DNA of 46,771 nucleotides from an uncultured Clostridia bacterium (GTDB lineage Bacteria; Bacillota; Clostridia; Oscillospirales; Ruminococcaceae): assembly GCA_947626165.1 (NCBI GenBank), contig CANQRG010000013.1, positions 1-46,771 on the forward strand. Direction: 5' to 3'. The translations under genes were made by a program, and so were the position numbers. Positions 19,048 to 27,994 of this stretch are shown one piece after another. The stretch's first letter is position 1. Every line of letters begins with the position of its first letter. The notes beneath the pieces were generated by a model, which worked only from the letters and a program-made list of their open reading frames with translations, searched no databases and was not told the DNA's origin.

Positions 19048-19053
19048 TGAAAC
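18986..19053 (+). repeat. Left attachment repeat (attL) inside tRNA-Ser
   Basis: 68 bases identical to 28801-28868, running from the anticodon stem to six bases past the CCA. The tRNA stays intact because the element supplies its 3' end. Confidence 0.95.
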
Positions 19054-19084
19054 CTCGTAAACAAAGCGTTTGCGAGGTTTTTTC
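19050..19084 (+). terminator. Terminator of tRNA-Ser carried by the element
   Basis: A 12-pair stem (AACCTCGTAAAC with GTTTGCGAGGTT, one wobble) followed by TTTTTTC directly after the tRNA. The displaced original terminator probably lies after attR. Confidence 0.85.
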
Positions 19085-19128
19085 TGTGTCATAAAACCTC
19101 AAATAAAATATGACATAAATACTAAAAA

Positions 19129-19150
19129 GGCGACGAAAAGGCGACGTAAT
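19129..19150 (+). repeat. Direct repeats, candidate integrase arm sites at the left end
   Basis: GGCGAC occurs twice (19129 and 19140), the second as GGCGACGTAAT. The same tandem arrangement, ending in the identical 11 bases, lies near the right end at 28659-28679. Paired sub-terminal repeats at both ends fit arm-type binding sites of a tyrosine integrase. Confidence 0.6.
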
Positions 19151-19258
19151 AGAAGTGATATATTTTAAATAATAATCAATAGGATAAAATAAACAGTAAA
19201 GCTAAATTGTTTTTCGTATCTTTTTAAGCATAAAATAACACGAGTTACATAGATAATA

Positions 19259-19292
19259 ATGAGGCTGATTTTGACAAATCAGCCTCATATTT
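19259..19292 (+). terminator. Strong hairpin in the leader of the first cargo gene
   Basis: A perfect 13-pair stem (19259-19271 with 19276-19288) with loop TGAC, followed by ATTTTA. No gene precedes it within the element, so it may insulate cargo from tRNA transcription or act as an attenuator. The rest of 19085-19399 is AT-rich and gene-free. Confidence 0.6.
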
Positions 19293-19374
19293 TACATACA
19301 TACTGCTCGTCCTAAAAGGACTTGCAGATTATTAGTATTTATTTTATATAGTATATATAATTTTAACGGAAAAA

Positions 19375-19389
19375 CGGAAAATCGGAAAG
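19375..19389 (+). repeat. 15-base repeat shared with 27955-27969
   Basis: CGGAAAATCGGAAAG occurs just before the first cargo gene and again just after the integrase gene. Each copy holds a smaller internal repeat CGGAAA. It could be a second regulator or integrase binding site at the two ends of the element. Confidence 0.55.
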
Positions 19390-19399
19390 GAGAATATTA

Positions 19400-19765
19400 A
19401 TGATAAAGATAACCAAATTAAAAGAATGTGATAAAATTAGCAGTCCTATCTGTGGATATATCAAAATGAAGCTCAAACAAATGAATGAAGAATATTCAGT
19501 AGAGAGCATTTCAGATTTCGGTGCGATATACTTAATTGAAAATTACAAAGATATCGAGAATTTTAATGCTATGGGTTTTAATGAACCGATTTCACATTAC
19601 ATACCAGAATATATAAAAAGAATACACATCAATGACGGCTTTCAGGATATAAGTTATCTTGAAAGCTGTTTTATTTTTTCTGACGGATATGGGGTTGTTA
19701 TAATTGGAAAGGAACATCTGTTTGAAAAATATTTAGATGTTGACAAGTATTTACTTGAAAATTAA
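19400..19765 (+). CDS. Unrecognised 121-residue soluble protein
   Basis: First gene after attL, with AAAGGAG 8 bases before the ATG. The protein is acidic and aromatic-rich, has no membrane segment and shows no motif I recognise. Its centre (ENYKDIENFNAMGF) and end (HLFEKYLDVDKYLLEN) suggest a compact alpha/beta fold. It stands alone before a 77-base gap. Function unknown. Confidence 0.6.
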   Translation: MIKITKLKECDKISSPICGYIKMKLKQMNEEYSVESISDFGAIYLIENYKDIENFNAMGFNEPISHYIPEYIKRIHINDGFQDISYLESCFIFSDGYGVVIIGKEHLFEKYLDVDKYLLEN

Positions 19766-19842
19766 GTAAAAAAGGAGGTTTGGCTCTATTTGGAAATTTA
19801 CAAGGAATTTTTCATTTGTATTTTCAAATTAGCTAAAATATA

Positions 19843-20145
19843 ATGAAAATGTTGAATTTTAAGGAAATGGAGTGTAACTGTGAGATGTGTGCCGATATAG
19901 ATATGTATAATGACGTATACAGAGATTTAATGGAACTTATCGGTCTTGAAAACACATTAAAGGTTTACAGCCATTATAACGGTCAACAGCTATCGTTTCC
20001 CAAACGTCTGTATTCAAGGGTTTATGTCGAACGTAAGGTAATTGAGGAATATGACGGAACAAATATTAAGCAATTAGCTAAGAAGTATTCCTATACAGAA
20101 AGATGGGTTAGCGGTAAGGTTAGAGAAAAAATTCAAAAATTATAA
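19843..20145 (+). CDS. Mor/C-like transcriptional regulator
   Basis: A 100-residue protein. Residues about 30-95 resemble the Mor transcription-activator fold: a helical dimerisation part (LIGLENTLKVYSHYNGQQL) followed by a helix-turn-helix (IEEYDGTNIKQLAKKYSYTERWVSGKV). Such proteins activate genes in phages and integrative elements. It overlaps no other gene and lies 16 bases before the next cargo gene, which it may control. The N-terminal CNCEMC cysteines are unusual. The ATG at 19843 lacks a strong ribosome site; a start at 19849 is possible. Confidence 0.65.
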   Translation: MKMLNFKEMECNCEMCADIDMYNDVYRDLMELIGLENTLKVYSHYNGQQLSFPKRLYSRVYVERKVIEEYDGTNIKQLAKKYSYTERWVSGKVREKIQKL

Positions 20146-20161
20146 CAAAGGAGAAATAGGT

Positions 20162-21400
20162 ATGCAAACTATTGTAAAAATTGCTTACAGGAATGAATCC
20201 AATAGCTTGAAAATCACAAGTGAAGACAAGGTTTTTGATACATCTCGTATTAAAAATATGCAGGTTCAGGAATGGGCATTCCCTTTTTGTATAAAGGGTG
20301 TAAAATGGAAAGGCTTGTATGAAGAACTTAAACAATTTACAGGAAAAAGTGATTTCGTTATTTATTTTGACGGACAAGATGATGCGTTTGAAATAATAAA
20401 ATACTCTTTAGAAGATGTTCCTGTTAAGTTGATAAGTACAAATAACAATGTAGTTATTCTGTATAGCGAGAATCCTTTTACTACTAAAATTACTGTTAAC
20501 GGAAAGGTCATGGATACTACTCGTATACAAAACCGTTCTATAGATGAGTGGATAAAACCAATTCAAATCAGAGATTTAAGTTGGAAGGGTATTTTTAAAG
20601 AACTCGAAGATTTTATAGGTATTGATGTATATAGCATTCAATTTGTTGGAAAGCAAGAGTTAATGACTCCGCTTATTAATGAGTGTCCTAAAAATGTTGA
20701 TATAACCTTCCGCAGTCCAAACTTGGCTAGTAAAAATAATAGTCCTAAGATTACTAATCCAATGAAAAATAATAATAATGCTGTAAATTTGATGTCTGAT
20801 ATTGCTTCAAAAGTGAATGTTCAGAATATACCTTCATCAGGTCAAGTGTTAGACAAATTCAAACAACAGGTATCTGATGAAGAAATAAATAATAATCTTC
20901 AGAGTATACCAATAAAAAATGAGTTTATCAGAAAGAACGCAATGGCGATATGTGCATTGATATCTCTTGTTTTAACCTTTTTACCGTTCTTTGGTTTTTC
21001 TGCTGGAGCAGAAGGTTATGAAGAAAAAGTTACTGTAACTGGTATTACCGCATTGTTTGGAGAGAATAGAGCAATTATATCGCTAACACTTTTCATTGGA
21101 CCGATTTTAATTATTATTATGAATTATATTAATGCACTTAAGCCATATAGAAGAATTATAGCTTTGCTAGTACCTCTGCTGTGTATAATTTTTGAAATAT
21201 TTACTGCCGTAGCTTTGCGTTCGGTCGTTATGAATACTATGGGAATAGCAGATTCTGCAGCTGAAACATTTGGAGGTTCAATTGATTATGATACTTCATT
21301 ATTGATAGGCTTCTGGTTTATTCTTCTTTCGTATATTTTAACTGCAATTATTGGATTTATAACATATTACGGTCTGAATTCTATTAAAAATAAAAAATAA
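20162..21400 (+). CDS. Membrane protein with a duplicated N-terminal domain, unknown
   Basis: A 412-residue protein behind AAAGGAGAAATAG. Two related soluble segments come first (about 3-85 and 100-180). Each contains a (M/V).DT(S/T)RI.N motif, then EW and W(K)G(L/I).(K/E)EL, so an internal duplication is visible. An Asn-rich linker follows (about 185-250), then four hydrophobic helices (about 260-408). The C-terminus is basic (NSIKNKK). No enzymatic motif is seen. It is followed after 18 bases by the zinc-ribbon gene and probably shares its transcript. Confidence 0.65.
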   Translation: MQTIVKIAYRNESNSLKITSEDKVFDTSRIKNMQVQEWAFPFCIKGVKWKGLYEELKQFTGKSDFVIYFDGQDDAFEIIKYSLEDVPVKLISTNNNVVILYSENPFTTKITVNGKVMDTTRIQNRSIDEWIKPIQIRDLSWKGIFKELEDFIGIDVYSIQFVGKQELMTPLINECPKNVDITFRSPNLASKNNSPKITNPMKNNNNAVNLMSDIASKVNVQNIPSSGQVLDKFKQQVSDEEINNNLQSIPIKNEFIRKNAMAICALISLVLTFLPFFGFSAGAEGYEEKVTVTGITALFGENRAIISLTLFIGPILIIIMNYINALKPYRRIIALLVPLLCIIFEIFTAVALRSVVMNTMGIADSAAETFGGSIDYDTSLLIGFWFILLSYILTAIIGFITYYGLNSIKNKK

Positions 21401-21418
21401 AGTTGGGAGGAAACTTTT

Positions 21419-22312
21419 ATGATTTGTCCAATATGCGGGGCAGAGCTTGAAAATAATGCAAGTGAATGTTTCTTATGCGGATATAAATTTTCAGATAACG
21501 CACAGGAGAATGAGTCACCAGTTTTAGAAGAAAATGCAAGCAATGTTGTAAACAAAGATAATAACAAATCTAGTCCGAAAAAATCTAAGCTGCCTATAAT
21601 AATCGTAATTGTAATAGTTATACTTTTATTAGCTGGTATGGGTGTATATGGATATTATTTTATGAAAAACGAAAATAATAATATTCCGTTATCAACGGAA
21701 TCAACGAATACCAGTATTCAAACTAAGACTACTACTGAACCAACAACAACTACAACATCTTTAACGACAACAACTACTACCACCACAACAACAACTACTA
21801 CGACTACAACTACCACAGCAAAGAAAGAAGTATACGCTAATGATTTAGTCAAGATTACAAAAGGTAAACTGCTTAAGAAATATTTTAACAATATATATGA
21901 CACTGATTATATATCTTTAGGACAACAAAATGTAGTATCATTAGAAAACACATCGAATTTTCCTTATTATAAGGTTGCTTTTATGTATATGGAAGCAGAT
22001 GAAATACCAGATAATGAAGTAACCTGTGGTATTCACGTTTTACCAGGTGGAAAAATAAACGATAAAATCACTATTGGTATGACCTATAATGAGCTTAAAG
22101 AGATCTACGATTTTGAAGGTGCATCACTAGATGGAGGTACTTTTGGGTATACAGCGTGGATTAAAGTTAATGGCGTTAAGTGGGGGATTGAATTTAAATT
22201 AAATACAGATGACAAAGCCAGACTAGGTTATCCTGAGTTAGGCGAACCTGTAGATTTAAGTGATATCAATCCGCCAAGTGATTTGGGGTATTATATTGAG
22301 AGTGTTCAATAG
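21419..22312 (+). CDS. Zinc-ribbon membrane protein with poly-Thr linker
   Basis: A 297-residue protein. An N-terminal zinc ribbon (CPICG and CFLCG, residues 3-21) is cytoplasmic. A membrane helix (about 60-82) follows, then a Thr-rich linker (about 105-134) with a run of 18 threonines, then an outside domain (about 138-297) ending in Pro/Asp-rich sequence. AGGAGGAAA precedes the ATG. The linker style matches chromosomal wall proteins in this window, so the cargo appears adapted to this host group. The outer domain is not recognised. Confidence 0.7.
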   Translation: MICPICGAELENNASECFLCGYKFSDNAQENESPVLEENASNVVNKDNNKSSPKKSKLPIIIVIVIVILLLAGMGVYGYYFMKNENNNIPLSTESTNTSIQTKTTTEPTTTTTSLTTTTTTTTTTTTTTTTTTAKKEVYANDLVKITKGKLLKKYFNNIYDTDYISLGQQNVVSLENTSNFPYYKVAFMYMEADEIPDNEVTCGIHVLPGGKINDKITIGMTYNELKEIYDFEGASLDGGTFGYTAWIKVNGVKWGIEFKLNTDDKARLGYPELGEPVDLSDINPPSDLGYYIESVQ

Positions 22313-22365
22313 TATTTGTGCTTGATTATACAAATAAATTATTATTAATGAATAGGAGAATTAAT

Positions 22366-23400
22366 ATGACAAAAAGATTTTTAAGTTTAATGATAACGCT
22401 TGTTATGGTCGTTGGATTGCTTGGGATTATGTCTGAAACTATTACAAGCTTTGCTAGTGATAATAGTTATTATTCATCTGTAATAGAGCAATATAAAAAG
22501 GCGTTAAAAAATAACCTTTATACTGACACTATTAATTGGGTAAGCTCTGTTGGAAAATATATCAACTCCGAGTTGATTTCTGCATCTAGAACTTATAAAA
22601 ATTATGGAAACCAATATTCAGATGAAAATTTTTATATTTACTACACTTTATCTGATTTAAATAATGACGGTACTAAAGAATTATTTATTGGAGCTGGAAA
22701 AAATAAAAATTCTGTGCGTTTGTATGATGTGTTTTATTATAATGGATATTCACCCACTCATCTTTTTGATTTAACATTTGGATATCGAACGAATCTTATA
22801 GTATATAAAGATAATACCTTTGCCGTAAGTGGAAGTAGTGGTTATAATACGAGCAGCATTAGTTATTATCATTTGTTACAAAATTCATACATACCTGTTT
22901 TTATTGAAGAATATGGAATGGATCAAGGAAGTTGTTATCATATTAGTAACAAATGGATTAAAAAATCAATAACAAATCAAAAATATACTACAGTTTCAAA
23001 TAAATTGTATAATAATACAAAAAAATTTTCGTGGACTAAAATAACACAAAAGACAAAACTAAAAACCCGTAGCGTAACATCAGTAAATAAAGATAAAAAG
23101 AAAGCCAAAAAAGCAATGAAACAAGCCAAGATAACAAAACTCACCGCCAAAGCAAAAGGCAAAAAGATAACTGTTTCCTGGAAAAAGATTAAAAAAGCAA
23201 CAGGATATCAAGTTAAATTGGCAACCAACCAGAAATTCACTAAAAATAAAAAGACAGTTAATGTCAAGAAAAACAAGGTAATACTTAAAAAGTTGAAATC
23301 AAAGAAAAAGTATTTTATCAAGGTCAGAGCATATAAGACTGTAAACGGCAATACAAGTTACGGTAAATGGAGCAAGGTTGTTAAGAAAAAGGTTAAATAA
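22366..23400 (+). CDS. Secreted protein with C-terminal FN3-like basic domain
   Basis: A 344-residue protein. A signal peptide (about 1-32, ending near SFASDN) precedes an Asn/Tyr-rich domain (about 35-230). A very basic fibronectin-III-like domain follows (about 245-344; KITVSWKKIKKATGYQVK, then YFIKVRAYKT). The same tail type ends the LRR protein at 41210, so it is probably a wall-binding module. The ATG at 22366 is chosen because AGGAGAA lies 7 bases upstream and a proper signal peptide follows. The SDLNNDGTKELFI stretch resembles a calcium-binding loop found in VCBS/EF-hand-like repeats. Confidence 0.72.
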   Translation: MTKRFLSLMITLVMVVGLLGIMSETITSFASDNSYYSSVIEQYKKALKNNLYTDTINWVSSVGKYINSELISASRTYKNYGNQYSDENFYIYYTLSDLNNDGTKELFIGAGKNKNSVRLYDVFYYNGYSPTHLFDLTFGYRTNLIVYKDNTFAVSGSSGYNTSSISYYHLLQNSYIPVFIEEYGMDQGSCYHISNKWIKKSITNQKYTTVSNKLYNNTKKFSWTKITQKTKLKTRSVTSVNKDKKKAKKAMKQAKITKLTAKAKGKKITVSWKKIKKATGYQVKLATNQKFTKNKKTVNVKKNKVILKKLKSKKKYFIKVRAYKTVNGNTSYGKWSKVVKKKVK

Positions 23401-23411
23401 TTAATAATATC

Positions 23412-23449
23412 ACTCCTATTGTACAATTAAGTGCAATAGGAGTTTTTTA
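23412..23449 (+). terminator. Terminator after the secreted cargo gene
   Basis: ACTCCTATTG pairs perfectly with CAATAGGAGT, followed by TTTTTTATTT. It ends the 20162-23400 cargo unit. Confidence 0.85.
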
Positions 23450-23471
23450 TTTATAAAGGCAGGTGATAATT

Positions 23472-23543
23472 ATGCAATACTTTGTAATTGGTTTCTTTTG
23501 TACAATTGCGATTCTTGTAGCTTTAGATAGAGTAATTAATTAG
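23472..23543 (+). CDS. 23-residue membrane peptide
   Basis: An ORF reading MQYFVIGFFCTIAILVALDR and then VIN, nearly all hydrophobic with one charged tail. AGGTGATAATT precedes the ATG and the next small ORF starts 14 bases after its stop. Single-span peptides of this size occur as toxins or holin-like proteins. No antisense RNA is evident, so this is only a possibility. Confidence 0.35.
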   Translation: MQYFVIGFFCTIAILVALDRVIN

Positions 23544-23557
23544 GGAGTGACAAAATA

Positions 23558-23689
23558 ATGATTTTAAGTTTAATAAGCGGATTAGCATTATCAGAAGAGA
23601 TTTCTTTGCTTATAGAAGGCTCTGCTTTAGCTATTACTACATTCTATACTGCAAAATCCACTAAAAAATCAGCGACAAAAGGAAAGTAA
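23558..23689 (+). CDS. 43-residue small protein with hydrophobic core
   Basis: It begins MILSLISGLALSEEISLLIE and ends in a Lys/Thr/Ser-rich tail (TAKSTKKSATKGK). GGAGTGA lies 7 bases before the ATG. With the previous peptide and the following terminator it forms a tiny two-gene unit. Function unknown. Confidence 0.4.
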   Translation: MILSLISGLALSEEISLLIEGSALAITTFYTAKSTKKSATKGK

Positions 23690-23702
23690 ATATATTATAT
23701 TT

Positions 23703-23728
23703 GGACTTGCAATTTGTAAGTCCTTTTT
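23703..23728 (+). terminator. Terminator after two small ORFs
   Basis: GGACTTGC pairs with GTAAGTCC (one wobble) across five bases, then TTTTT. Confidence 0.75.
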
Positions 23729-23748
23729 AATTTTAGGAGGGAATAAAT

Positions 23749-24240
23749 TTGATTAATGAAAAGAATAGCATTCAAAACGAATGTATTTATAGTGATGATA
23801 AAAACCATAGATATTTATTATCAAGGATATGGAATAAAGATAAGCCAATAGCTCTTTTTATAACTAAAAATGCTGGCATGGCAAATGGAATATATATTGA
23901 GCTTACCAATAACATTATAACAAATAACTTGTATAAGCTAGGTTATGGTGGTTATTATGCGGTTAATCTTTATTCTGCTATAAATCAAAGGGATAAAATG
24001 TTTGATAAAACTACTGATGATATAATAAAAAAATACTCTAAGTTAGCTAATGATGTAATAATAGCTTGGGGTACTCTAACAACAAAGTCATTGCAAAAGC
24101 GAGAAAGTGATGTGCTAGATATATTAATAAAGAACAGTAAAAAGTTGCTGACAGTATGTGATAATGCAGGACATATGAATGTCCATCCATTAACACCGTC
24201 AGTCAGACAAGGTTTTATGCTGACAGAATATATCAAGTAG
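23749..24240 (+). CDS. DUF1643-family protein
   Basis: A 163-residue protein with a TTG start; AGGAGGG lies at the right distance and no other start fits. The pattern RYLLSRIW, then FITKNAGMANG, LGYGGYYAVNLYSA, VIIAWGTL and HPLTPSVRQGF matches the layout of DUF1643, an uncharacterised family common on phages and mobile elements. The usual LNPSTAD block is altered here to TKNAGMANG. No membrane segment is present. Function unknown. Confidence 0.7.
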   Translation: MINEKNSIQNECIYSDDKNHRYLLSRIWNKDKPIALFITKNAGMANGIYIELTNNIITNNLYKLGYGGYYAVNLYSAINQRDKMFDKTTDDIIKKYSKLANDVIIAWGTLTTKSLQKRESDVLDILIKNSKKLLTVCDNAGHMNVHPLTPSVRQGFMLTEYIK

Positions 24241-24264
24241 AAAATGCAATAAGTTTTTCAAATC

Positions 24265-24327
24265 GTCTGTTGAGAGCAAAGGGTGAGGCTTGTATGCCTT
24301 GCCCTAACTCAGCAGACAATTTTTTTT
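24265..24327 (+). ncRNA. Long two-segment hairpin with T-run, structured RNA or terminator
   Basis: The outer stem GTCTGTTGAG/CTCAGCAGAC encloses an inner stem AGGGTGAGGC/GCCTTGCCCT. Together they form a 20-pair arm with three wobbles, followed by at least eight T's. It lies after the DUF1643 gene. It could be a simple terminator, a small RNA, or part of a replication origin region, since 24328-24550 holds further short repeats and no gene before the helicase gene. Confidence 0.5.
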
Positions 24328-24555
24328 GCATTTTCGAAAGAATTTCTCAAGGCAAGGCAACAACGGCGAACTGTATTTGTTCGAAACAGACAAAATTTTT
24401 TGTGCATTTTGCTACTTATGATTTTTGTTCAAATGTTTAAGTTTTTTGGTTTTTCGGTACGTTCTAGATACCAAAACATCCGTTGAAAATTAAATTTTAA
24501 TAAAAAGCCCGAAACTAGCCGTTTTGTGCAGTCATACAGAATTCGTAAAAAGGTA

Positions 24556-24583
24556 TTGACTTAAATAAAAAGGCTATTAAAAT
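24556..24583 (+). promoter_or_regulatory. Promoter of the DUF927-type gene
   Basis: TTGACT (24556-24561), a 16-base spacer and TAAAAT (24578-24583) lie about 30 bases before the ATG at 24615. Confidence 0.55.
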
Positions 24584-24614
24584 ATATATATGCTCATAAA
24601 AAGGAGGTAGAAAA

Positions 24615-26320
24615 ATGAATGTGTACGAAACTAAAATAATAACTGATAATGAGCAAAAACAATTATCAAAAAGAGAAAAAGATTATCCCTACATTTTAGA
24701 AGATAATTCACTCTCAATAATAGAATATTATAATAAGCATTTTCATAAGATTTGGCTTTCCCATAAGATAGAGATACTAAAAATTCTAAAAGATGAAGAT
24801 AGTAACGATAAATATATTGAACTTAAAGCCTTTACTAATTTTGGCGAAGAAGTATTTATTATATCTATGTCTAAGCTTAACAAAAAAGAGTTTCCAACTC
24901 TTCAGCAGAAGTGGACATTTAATGAAAAGCATATTGATTTAATAATTGAATATATCTTAATTAAATGCCAACATATTACAACACATATTCTATATAAAAC
25001 CGTTGGCTGGTTTGAATACAATAACGAGTTATTGTTCAGAACTAATCGAATAATTACAGATGATAAAAAGATTTTCAATTTGTATCAATACAGAGGTAAT
25101 TTCCAACTACAAGGAAAAATCTATGATGATAATTTTGAATTGTATTTAAAAGATTTAAATCGTCTACTTACAACTGGTGGCACAATGTTTGCCGTTGTGG
25201 TTGGCTTATCGTCTGCATTGGTAAGTTTGTTGAAACATTTTATAAAAATTGAAAATATTTTCATCCATCTGTTCGGCGATAGTTCTAGTGGCAAAAGCAC
25301 TTTTCTAAAGCTTGCAGTGTCTATGTGGGGGAGTCCAGACTCACCACCATTGGTGAGCGAATGGAATTCTACGGTCAATGCAATATATGCGACATTGTCT
25401 GGAAACCTAGGCATAGCGTTAGGGATTGACGAAGCCAGTTGTACTAATAGTGATTTTTCAACCTTGATATATAACATATCTCACGGTAGAGACAAAGCTA
25501 AGTGCAATAAGGATTCATCTCTAAGAGAAGAGAGAACTTGGAACACTACCATTATATCAACAGCTGAAGAAAGCCTCCTTGATAAAACCAAGAGAAACAG
25601 CGGTATCAAAGCACGGTGCATTGAGTTTTGTGATTTAGATATTACACGAGATTCAAATCATGCTGACAGTATCAATGACTTTATTCTTCAAAACTTTGGT
25701 GTCATGGGTATAAGATTTGTTGAATTGCTTTATAAAAAAGTCATGAAATAGTAATAAATGACTATAATTTATGCAGAAAGTATTTGAATGGGAAGATTAA
25801 AAATAAAATCAACATATCGGACAGGTTGATTAAGTCCTATGCGGTCTTATTACAAACTACATTGTATATACGAAGAATAGGTATAGCAGTTGAACCAATA
25901 AAGATTGTTGACATCCTAATTCAACAGCATCAACAACTGATTGAAAACAACAACTCAGTTGACGAGATTATTAATATTTTAACTGATTATGTTATCGCTA
26001 ATAAAAATAAATTTCCTACTGTGAAAAAAGGGATCCCAATGGAAAATATTTCTTGCGAGGGAGTAATTGAAAACGATAAGCTTTATATTATAGATACTGT
26101 TTTCAATAAAATTGTTTTCAGTAACAGGTTTTCTGATTTTACATTGGTTAAAAAGTGGCTAAATAAAAAAGGCTATCTTGAAAAACACAATGGAAAATAC
26201 TATAAGTATAAAATTATAAGTGGAATTAAAACCAAATGTTACGAAATCAGTATACCTATGCTTAAGATGACTGATTTGCCAATTACAAAAGAAAAGTTGG
26301 AAAAACATAAGGCAAATTAA
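24615..26320 (+). pseudogene. DUF927-type helicase gene, frameshifted
   Basis: AAAGGAGG precedes the ATG. The first frame (378 residues) contains GDSSSGKST (Walker A, near residue 225), GIDEAS, and SHGRDKAKC followed by the TIISTAEES segment. This is the layout of DUF927 ATPases used for replication by integrative elements. It stops at 25749-25751. The -1 frame is open from about 25737 through 26320 and continues with DRLIKSYAVLLQTTLYIRRI, which I take as the family's helical continuation. A one-base deletion or two-base insertion near 25737-25751 would explain the break. The T-AAAAAA-G tract there might also allow slippage, but the phase is poor. Co-existing separate proteins are less likely. 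Confidence 0.72.
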
Positions 26321-26440
26321 TATAAAACAAAAAATATTTAAAATAGTGTCAAAACGGTTTATAGATTTATATTATTATTTTGTAGATAATATATTGCATG
26401 GTATAAGCTATGACACTTCAAATAAAGGAGTATATTTAAA

Positions 26441-26644
26441 ATGAAAAATATTGATAACTTACCAGATATTCTTACGGCTAAAGACATCTCAGAGGTTTTG
26501 AGAATTTCTTATAACTCAACACTTAAATTAATTAAATATAATATTACATATTTAAAACTCGGGAACACATACCGTGTAACTAAAATCAATTTTATTAAAT
26601 TTCTGCAATCCGACAAATCTCGGGAAGCAGTAATTAAATCATAA
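26441..26644 (+). CDS. Excisionase-like helix-turn-helix protein
   Basis: A 67-residue protein whose layout, ILTAKDISEVLRISYNSTLK then LKLGNTYRVTKINFIKFL, is that of the winged excisionase/MerR-like family. It lies directly upstream of the integrase gene, where Xis is expected. AAAGGAG precedes the ATG. It would direct the integrase towards excision and may repress its own promoter. Confidence 0.8.
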   Translation: MKNIDNLPDILTAKDISEVLRISYNSTLKLIKYNITYLKLGNTYRVTKINFIKFLQSDKSREAVIKS

Positions 26645-26652
26645 GAAAATTC

Positions 26653-26688
26653 GACCATAAGATATTAGTTTTTTATCTTATGGTCTTT
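26653..26688 (+). terminator. Terminator between excisionase and integrase genes
   Basis: A perfect 12-pair stem (26653-26664 with 26674-26685) followed by TTTAA. It lies only 33 bases before the integrase gene, so it may tune the ratio of Xis to Int. Confidence 0.75.
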
Positions 26689-26720
26689 AATAAACTTTTA
26701 TAGAAAGGAATACAACAATT

Positions 26721-27872
26721 ATGAGTATTAGAAAAAGAAAACTATCTAATGGAAAATATACTTATCAAGCCGTTGTTGAACGCGGTGAGGACGAGAACGG
26801 AAAGCGTTTAAGAGAAACTAAAACATTCAAGACAAAAAGAGAAGCAGAAGCATTTTTAAATGAAAAGAAAAGCGATATTAATAACGGTACTTATATAGAG
26901 CCATCAAAAATTACTGTATCGCAAGCATTAGATGAGTGGTTTGAAACTGAGGTCAAACCAAGACTTGCACCAGCAACAATAAAATCATATTCAAACAACA
27001 TAGAAAATCATATTCGTCCTGCACTGGGTAATATACTACTGCAAAAGTTAACTCCAACTAATGTTCAGATTTTTTACAACTCTCTCGATAAAGAAAAAAA
27101 CTTATCCAGAAGGAGTATAAAGTATATTCAAGATAATTTACATTGTTGTTTAAAGCATTTTGTTAATCAACAGATTATACCTCGTAATGTATGCGATTTT
27201 GTGACGATTCCAAAAAAAGAATCAACAAAACTTAAAAATGATTTTTATACACTTGAAGAAGCAACTGCGTTGCTTAAAGCCGTTGATAACGATAGATTAA
27301 TGCCTGTATTCTACTTTGGTATGTTAGGTATGCGACGTTCTGAATTACTTGCAATTACTTGGAAAGACATTGATTTTAGTAATAGTACGATATCTATAAA
27401 TAAGAACTTGGTTGTTATTGATTCAAAGGTTCATTTTGGACAATGTAAAACAAAATCTTCTATAAGAAATATACCAGTGCCTGAAACAGTAATAATCAAG
27501 TTAAAAGAACATAAAATACGTCAATTAGAGGAAAAAATGAATTGCATAGGACGTTATAAAGATAAAGATTTAGTCATTTGTAAATTGAACGGAGATTATA
27601 TTAAACCTGCAACTCTCTCATCTATTTTCCCAAAACTTCTTAAGAATTATGGTATGAGAGAGATTAGACTACACGATTTGAGACATACATATTGTTCGTT
27701 GGCATTGAATTATTTTAATATACCAGCGTCAACAGTTGCCGCTAACTGCGGACATGCTAGTACCAAATTAACGCTTGATACCTATAGTCATGTTGACCCG
27801 AGCGTTCAAAAGCAAAGTGCAGAAGCCTTTGAAAAAGGTCTGTTCAGTAATATTAATGAAAAGTCCAGTTGA
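26721..27872 (+). CDS. Tyrosine integrase of the tRNA-Ser element
   Basis: A 383-residue phage-type integrase: N-terminal arm-binding domain (about 1-60), SAM-like core-binding domain (about 62-165) and catalytic domain. Catalytic residues are Arg in GMRRSELLAI (about 204), His and Arg in HDLRHTY (about 316-319), His in GHAS and the Tyr in DTYSHVD (about 353). It should act on the 68-base attachment site. AGAAAGGA precedes the ATG. The gene is intact, so the element may still excise even though its helicase gene is broken. Confidence 0.93.
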   Translation: MSIRKRKLSNGKYTYQAVVERGEDENGKRLRETKTFKTKREAEAFLNEKKSDINNGTYIEPSKITVSQALDEWFETEVKPRLAPATIKSYSNNIENHIRPALGNILLQKLTPTNVQIFYNSLDKEKNLSRRSIKYIQDNLHCCLKHFVNQQIIPRNVCDFVTIPKKESTKLKNDFYTLEEATALLKAVDNDRLMPVFYFGMLGMRRSELLAITWKDIDFSNSTISINKNLVVIDSKVHFGQCKTKSSIRNIPVPETVIIKLKEHKIRQLEEKMNCIGRYKDKDLVICKLNGDYIKPATLSSIFPKLLKNYGMREIRLHDLRHTYCSLALNYFNIPASTVAANCGHASTKLTLDTYSHVDPSVQKQSAEAFEKGLFSNINEKSS

Positions 27873-27884
27873 ATAGCTAAATAA

Positions 27885-27920
27885 GGGGCAAGGAATATCC
27901 ATTCCTTGCCCCTAACTATT
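27885..27920 (+). terminator. Terminator after the integrase gene
   Basis: A perfect 12-pair stem (27885-27896 with 27901-27912) with loop ATCC, followed by an AT-rich stretch with TTTTG. Confidence 0.75.
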
Positions 27921-27954
27921 TTGTTAGATAAAATATGTTGTATAACTAAATCTA

Positions 27955-27969
27955 CGGAAAATCGGAAAG
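27955..27969 (+). repeat. Right copy of the 15-base repeat at 19375
   Basis: Identical to 19375-19389, and located between the integrase terminator and the toxin gene. Confidence 0.55.
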
Positions 27970-27994
27970 TATATTATTAATGCGATTTATATAA

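Noticed and set aside
25737-25751. Programmed -1 frameshift in the helicase gene
   Set aside because: The A-run is there, but the zero-frame phase (T AAA AAA G) would need a P-site shift onto TAA. A plain indel is simpler; kept only as an alternative.
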